The translations under genes were made by a program, and so were the position numbers. From Candidatus Nomurabacteria bacterium RIFOXYD2_FULL_35_12 (GTDB lineage: Bacteria > Patescibacteriota > Minisyncoccia > Phycocordibacterales > UBA9973), in the NCBI GenBank assembly GCA_001786365.1, contig MFWK01000028.1:4747-12961 (forward strand): DNA of 8,215 nucleotides, written 5' to 3'. The notes below the pieces were generated by a model. The model made no database searches. It worked only from the letters and a program-made list of their open reading frames with translations, and was not told the origin of the DNA. Every line of letters starts with the position of its first letter. Position 1 is the stretch's first letter. Below are positions 5,358-8,215 of the stretch, piece by piece.

Positions 5358-5675
5358 ATGGCAGAAGAAAATAAACCTGATATAACATTGGAACAAGCAA
5401 TTCAAAAAACCAAAGAAGCTGGTTTTAATTTGAGTTATCAAGGGAAAGAGACAATTATAGGTATTGATCTTTTTGAATTAAAAAAAGATATAGAAAAGAC
5501 TAAGACAGATATAAGAACAATCAATTTTATTTTTTCTGTAGTTATAGTTGCTGCTGTTATCGCTGTAATATTAATGCTTGCTGATTATTTTCAATTTACG
5601 ATTAAAGCTTACGACCAGTTCAATGATTCAATAAAAAGTTTTAATTCTACACAAATGTCACAAAAGAAATATTGA
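5358..5675 (+). CDS. Single-span membrane protein of unknown function
   Basis: 105 residues. A charged N-terminal region (about 1-53, with a short helical ELKKDIEKTKTDIR segment that could coil) precedes one clear hydrophobic span at about 56-76 (INFIFSVVIVAAVIAVILML). A short polar tail of about 27 residues follows. No cleavable signal peptide is apparent; topology is uncertain. It starts 5 bp after the 72-aa gene and has no Shine-Dalgarno, so it is probably the second gene of a two-gene unit. I do not recognise the family. The 3' end is followed, in another frame, by a possible zinc-ribbon remnant, so the native C-terminus may have been altered. Confidence 0.75.
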   Translation: MAEENKPDITLEQAIQKTKEAGFNLSYQGKETIIGIDLFELKKDIEKTKTDIRTINFIFSVVIVAAVIAVILMLADYFQFTIKAYDQFNDSIKSFNSTQMSQKKY

Positions 5676-5740
5676 CTGCTTATGACAGCAAAACACCAAA
5701 TTTGTATTGCAAAGAGTGTTATCTTAAGGCAGTGATTTAG
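5672..5740 (+). pseudogene. Possible zinc-ribbon gene remnant
   Basis: A short open stretch in a different frame from the preceding gene reads LTAYDSKTPNLYCKECYLKAVI and then stops. The YD-x3-P-x2-YC-x2-CY pattern resembles the second half of small zinc-ribbon proteins. The first cysteine pair is absent and there is no ATG (only a TTG at 5672), so at best it is a 3' fragment left by deletion or frameshift. Coincidence is quite possible. Confidence 0.25.
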
Positions 5741-5752
5741 TAAAAACTTTTT

Positions 5753-7282
5753 TTATCTAGCATACTCAATAATTCGCATTTCGCGAATCATGGTGACTTT
5801 GATTTCACCTGGGTACTTAAGTTCTTGTTCTATTTTTAGAGCGATATCACGAGCCATGAGTTTAGCTTCAGCATCGGAAATTTTTTCTGGGGTTACGAAT
5901 ATGCGAATTTCACGGCCAGCCTGTAGGGCGTAAGACTTTTCAACTCCAGGGAAAGCATTTACGAGAGTTTCAAGTTCTTGAAGTCTCTTTAGATAATTCT
6001 CTACGCTGTCTCGGCGAGCTCCTGGTCGTCCACCAGAGATAGAGTCGGCTGTTTGAACGATGATGGATTCGATTGTTGTGTAAGGGTAGTCTTCATGATG
6101 GCTTTTCATTGCAGTGATGATGCGTTCGTCAGCGCCAAATTTTTGTAAGATTCTTATACCTATTTCGATATGTGTGCCTTGCACTTCGTGGTCTAGAGCC
6201 TTACCGATGTCGTGGACCAATGCGGCGGCCTTTGCTATAGCGACGTCTGCACCGAGTTCTTCGGCCAACATTCCGGCGATATGTGCCATTTCAATAGAGT
6301 GCTGAAGGACATTTTGTCCATAACTTGTGCGGAAATATAATCGTCCAATAATGGCAATAATACGTGGGTCAAAATTTAATATTCCACATTCATAGACGGC
6401 TTGGTCTCCTTTTTCTTTGATTATTTTATTTATTTCTTCTTTTGCTTTTTCTACCAATTCTTCTATTTTGGCTGGTTGGATACGTCCATCCAGAATCAAG
6501 TTTTCTAATGCAAGTCTGGCAACTTGTCTTCGTATTGGATCAAAAGAGGAAATGACTATTGAACCAGGAGTGTCGTCTACGATGAGTTCTACTCCAGAAG
6601 CACGTTCAAAAGCTCGGATATTTCTTCCTTCTTTTCCGATTATTTTTCCTTTAATTTCGTTGTTTGGAATTGAGACTATTGTGGTCATCAATTCGGATGC
6701 AGTACTGGAAGCGAGACGTTGGATAGATGTGGCTAAAATATCTTTTGCGCGACGATCCAATTTTTCTTCATTACCATTTTCCAGTTTTTGAATTCGAATC
6801 AAAATATCTTCTTCATATTTCTTTTCAATATCTTTCAAAAGCTCATCTTTTGCTTCTGCTTCCGTGAGTTTTGCTACTCTTTCTAGCTCTACTTTTTTTT
6901 CTTCCTCTATTTTTACTACTTTTTCTTGGATTTTTTTAACTTCTTCTACTTTTGTCTTTATATTTTCAACTTCTTTATCTATTTCAACTTGGCGAGTGTC
7001 CAAAAACTCGTCTTTTTTGATAAGTCTTGATTCTTTTTCCTTCCATTCTTGTTCTTTTTTCTTTTCTTCTTCTTTTAATTCGGCAAGCTTTTTTTCTGAA
7101 GACTTTTTAGCTTCATCTGTGATCTTTTGTGCTTCTTCTTTGGCACCGACCATCATTTGCTTGATGTCGATTTCAATAGAACGCCTTTTGCCGAGGGCGA
7201 TTATCAAACGCAAGTAATATCCTATTCCAACACCTAAAACAAGCGCTCCTGCGCTTATTAGAATTATCATTAATGTACTCAT
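5753..7282 (-). CDS. rny: Ribonuclease Y, membrane-anchored endoribonuclease
   Basis: 509 residues, near the usual 520. In order: a membrane anchor (about 4-27, MIILISAGALVLGVGIGYYL); a long Lys/Glu-rich coiled coil (about 40-170); a KH RNA-binding domain (about 200-265) with IIGKEGRN at 214-221; and an HD phosphohydrolase-type domain with metal-binding His328, His357-Asp358 (VHDIG) and Asp413 (TADS). The C-terminal Rny domain ends in REMRIIEYAR. RNase Y starts mRNA decay by cutting single-stranded AU-rich RNA at the inner membrane face in bacteria that lack RNase E. All catalytic residues are present. It has its own promoter within the gap behind clpP and a leader of about 160 nt; a second TATAAT on the - strand (7314-7319) without a good -35 could give a shorter leader. 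No clear terminator separates it from the converging small genes. Confidence 0.97.
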   Translation of the reverse strand: MSTLMIILISAGALVLGVGIGYYLRLIIALGKRRSIEIDIKQMMVGAKEEAQKITDEAKKSSEKKLAELKEEEKKKEQEWKEKESRLIKKDEFLDTRQVEIDKEVENIKTKVEEVKKIQEKVVKIEEEKKVELERVAKLTEAEAKDELLKDIEKKYEEDILIRIQKLENGNEEKLDRRAKDILATSIQRLASSTASELMTTIVSIPNNEIKGKIIGKEGRNIRAFERASGVELIVDDTPGSIVISSFDPIRRQVARLALENLILDGRIQPAKIEELVEKAKEEINKIIKEKGDQAVYECGILNFDPRIIAIIGRLYFRTSYGQNVLQHSIEMAHIAGMLAEELGADVAIAKAAALVHDIGKALDHEVQGTHIEIGIRILQKFGADERIITAMKSHHEDYPYTTIESIIVQTADSISGGRPGARRDSVENYLKRLQELETLVNAFPGVEKSYALQAGREIRIFVTPEKISDAEAKLMARDIALKIEQELKYPGEIKVTMIREMRIIEYAR

Positions 7283-7354
7283 AAGCTTTTATTTCGGCTT
7301 ACAAGAACACGCCATTATATTTATGGATTTACCTCTATAAGAGAGCGAACGTCA

Positions 7355-7434
7355 GAAAAAATTTGTAAATTTTTCTTTAAACACTTCATAAAATGATGGA
7401 ATATTCTTCTAAACCAAGTGAAAAAATTTGTAAA
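7355..7434. repeat. Pair of 15-bp direct repeats in the rny leader
   Basis: GAAAAAATTTGTAAA occurs at 7355-7369 and again at 7420-7434. The first copy lies in a larger inverted repeat, AAAAATTT-GT-AAATTTTT (7357-7374). Both copies fall downstream of the predicted rny start site, so they are part of its untranslated leader. AU-rich single-stranded segments of this sort are typical RNase Y targets; self-cleavage is speculation. Confidence 0.55.
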
Positions 7435-7447
7435 ATTCAACATTTAC

Positions 7448-7476
7448 AGTATAACAAATGAGGAGAATTTTGTCTA
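7448..7476 (-). promoter_or_regulatory. Promoter of rny
   Basis: On the - strand: -35 TAGACA (7471-7476, five of six consensus bases), a 17-bp spacer and -10 TATACT (7448-7453). The predicted start is near 7441, giving a leader of about 158 nt before the rny ATG. Confidence 0.65.
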
Positions 7477-7489
7477 GTTTTTAGATTTT

Positions 7490-8089
7490 TTACTTAATTT
7501 TCTCCGGAGCTTTGGATTTAGTGACTATTTCGTCAATGATTCCATATTTTTTTGATTCTTCAGCATCCATAAAAAAGTCTCTTTCTACGTCTTTTTCGAT
7601 TTGATTTAGGGGCTTGCCTGTATTTTTTGCTAAAAGTTTATTTAAATTATCTCTAGTTTTTAAGATATGTTTTGCAGTAATTGCAATGTCTGTGGCTTGA
7701 CCTTCCACGCCACCCATCGGTTGGTGAATCATTACCTCAGCATTTGGTAAAATATATCGCTTGCCTTTTTTACCGGCAGAAAGAATGATGGCTGCGCCAG
7801 AAGCGGCGAGGCCGACACAGAAAGTAGAAATATCCGGACGAACATGGTTCATCGTGTCCACGATTGCCATAGTGGAAGTGACTGATCCGCCTGGGGAATT
7901 TATATAAAGATAAATATCTTTTTTAGCATCCTCGGATTCAAGGAAGAGGAGCTGGGCAATGACTATGTTTGCGGTGTGGTCGTCTATTGGTCCAGCTAGA
8001 AAAACAATGCGTTCACGTAAAAGACGTGAATAAATATCATAAGCTCTTTCGCCAAACTGACTTTTTTCAATAACGGTTGGGATTAACAT
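7490..8089 (-). CDS. clpP: ATP-dependent Clp protease proteolytic subunit ClpP
   Basis: 199 residues from the ATG at 8087-8089. The N-terminus MLIPTVIEKSQFGERAYDIY is the standard ClpP beginning. The frame stays open upstream (25 more residues to 8164), but that extension does not look like ClpP and overlaps the divergent gene. The catalytic triad is Ser97 (GLAASGAA), His122 (MIHQPMGG) and Asp171 (ERDFFMDAEE), the same numbers as in mature E. coli ClpP. NSPGGSV (64-70) forms the oxyanion/substrate strand. ClpP forms a double-heptamer barrel that degrades proteins unfolded by ClpX, ClpC or ClpA. The predicted promoter puts transcription initiation on the ATG, supporting this start. The gene runs in the same direction as rny, 207 bp downstream, and shows no obvious terminator. 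Confidence 0.97.
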   Translation of the reverse strand: MLIPTVIEKSQFGERAYDIYSRLLRERIVFLAGPIDDHTANIVIAQLLFLESEDAKKDIYLYINSPGGSVTSTMAIVDTMNHVRPDISTFCVGLAASGAAIILSAGKKGKRYILPNAEVMIHQPMGGVEGQATDIAITAKHILKTRDNLNKLLAKNTGKPLNQIEKDVERDFFMDAEESKKYGIIDEIVTKSKAPEKIK

Positions 8090-8092
8090 GTT

Positions 8093-8121
8093 TTGATAAT
8101 ACACCCGTTTTGTGCGAGAAT
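8093..8121 (+). promoter_or_regulatory. Promoter of the right-edge gene, overlapping the clpP promoter
   Basis: On the + strand: -35 TTGATA (8093-8098), 17-bp spacer, extended -10 TG-C-GAGAAT (8113-8121). The -10 ends 6 nt before the ATG at 8128, so the transcript would be leaderless. It shares nearly all its bases with the clpP promoter on the other strand. Confidence 0.5.
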
Positions 8122-8124
8122 CAA
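8096..8124 (-). promoter_or_regulatory. Promoter of clpP, leaderless
   Basis: On the - strand: -35 TTGATT (8119-8124), 17-bp spacer, -10 TATTAT (8096-8101). The -10 ends 6 nt before the clpP ATG (8089), predicting a leaderless mRNA. I noticed no heat-shock operator such as CIRCE or a CtsR-type heptad repeat. Confidence 0.65.
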
Positions 8125-8127
8125 GAT

Positions 8128-8215
8128 ATGCTTTTAGAACCATTTTATGATCCAAACAAATCATATGAAGAGAATTTTCAAAAAGGTCCGTTTGGAGCTT
8201 TTATAGATGGGGAGG
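8128..8215 (+). CDS. 5' end of a gene, probably dihydroorotate dehydrogenase-like; cut by the window edge
   Basis: The frame is open from ATG 8128 to the end of the window (29 codons): MLLEPFYDPNKSYEENF, then QKGPFGAFIDGE. This opening (FYDP-K-YEENF--GPFG-F) resembles, from memory, the N-terminus of dihydroorotate dehydrogenase-like flavoproteins of Patescibacteria. No catalytic motif is inside the window, so the function rests on that resemblance alone. It is divergent from clpP, with 38 bp between the two start codons. Confidence 0.6.
   Translation, partial: MLLEPFYDPNKSYEENFQKGPFGAFIDGE

Noticed and set aside
6114..7217. Open frames on the + strand opposite rny
   Set aside because: Ser/Phe-rich translations that mirror the Lys/Glu-rich coiled coil and HD domain of RNase Y; shadows without start signals of their own.
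7440..7489. Terminator behind clpP
   Set aside because: Only AT-rich sequence without a GC stem; read-through into rny is possible.
8090..8164. Longer clpP start adding 25 residues (ATG at 8164)
   Set aside because: The extension is unlike ClpP propeptides, overlaps the divergent gene's coding start, and the promoter predicts initiation at 8089; MLIPTVIE is the standard ClpP N-terminus.
1..8215. CRISPR array, tRNA, rRNA, insertion sequence or replication origin
   Set aside because: No spaced direct repeats of CRISPR length, no tRNA-like cloverleaf, no transposase and only one DnaA box were seen.

Overview
The window reads as a piece of chromosome from a Candidate Phyla Radiation (Patescibacteria) bacterium, most likely of the Parcubacteria group. 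The grounds are AT-rich DNA, near absence of Shine-Dalgarno sequences, very short spacers, G/C-rich palindromic repeats of a kind I recall from that group sitting inside a coding gene, and small proteins I associate with that group. TGA is used as a stop (ends of the genes at 3830 and 5675) and no recognised gene has an internal TGA, so the UGA-recoding lineages (Gracilibacteria, SR1/Absconditabacteria) are unlikely. The phylum call is inference from pattern recognition, not a database result.

Left part (1-2210, + strand): the 3' portion of a ComM/YifB AAA+ ATPase (DNA uptake and recombination) carries two in-frame palindromic insertions. Next come a perfect DnaA-box 9-mer and a strong promoter whose 17-bp spacer is filled by a palindrome containing the Gram-positive-type SOS box core GAAC-N4-GTTC. 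Behind it lie a 75-aa gene of unknown function and lexA. This looks like an autoregulated SOS operon. The end of the 75-aa gene can pair with the lexA start codon region in the mRNA (18 base pairs, one bulge), which suggests that lexA translation is coupled to its upstream partner.

Middle (2211-4702, + strand): a two-gene type II restriction-modification system. The methyltransferase has an N-terminal helix-turn-helix-like segment and is followed, with an ATGA overlap, by a PD-(D/E)XK endonuclease that resembles the TdeIII family. It has its own extended -10 promoter that should give a leaderless transcript, and it ends at a strong terminator. It is visibly more AT-rich than its neighbours, as expected of acquired DNA.

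Right part (4703-8215): hup (HU protein, - strand); a + strand pair of small genes (a 72-aa glycine/aromatic-rich protein and a 105-aa single-span membrane protein); a short possible zinc-ribbon remnant; then, on the - strand, rny (RNase Y) with its own promoter and a leader of about 160 nt, and clpP. At the right edge a + strand gene, probably dihydroorotate dehydrogenase-like, begins divergently from clpP; the two promoters overlap almost completely face to face. Four genes (methyltransferase, 72-aa protein, clpP, right-edge gene) have a -10 element ending only 6-7 nt before the ATG, so leaderless initiation is a recurring theme here. The 207-nt gap between clpP and rny contains the rny promoter and leader; no stretch above 300 nt lacks a gene.
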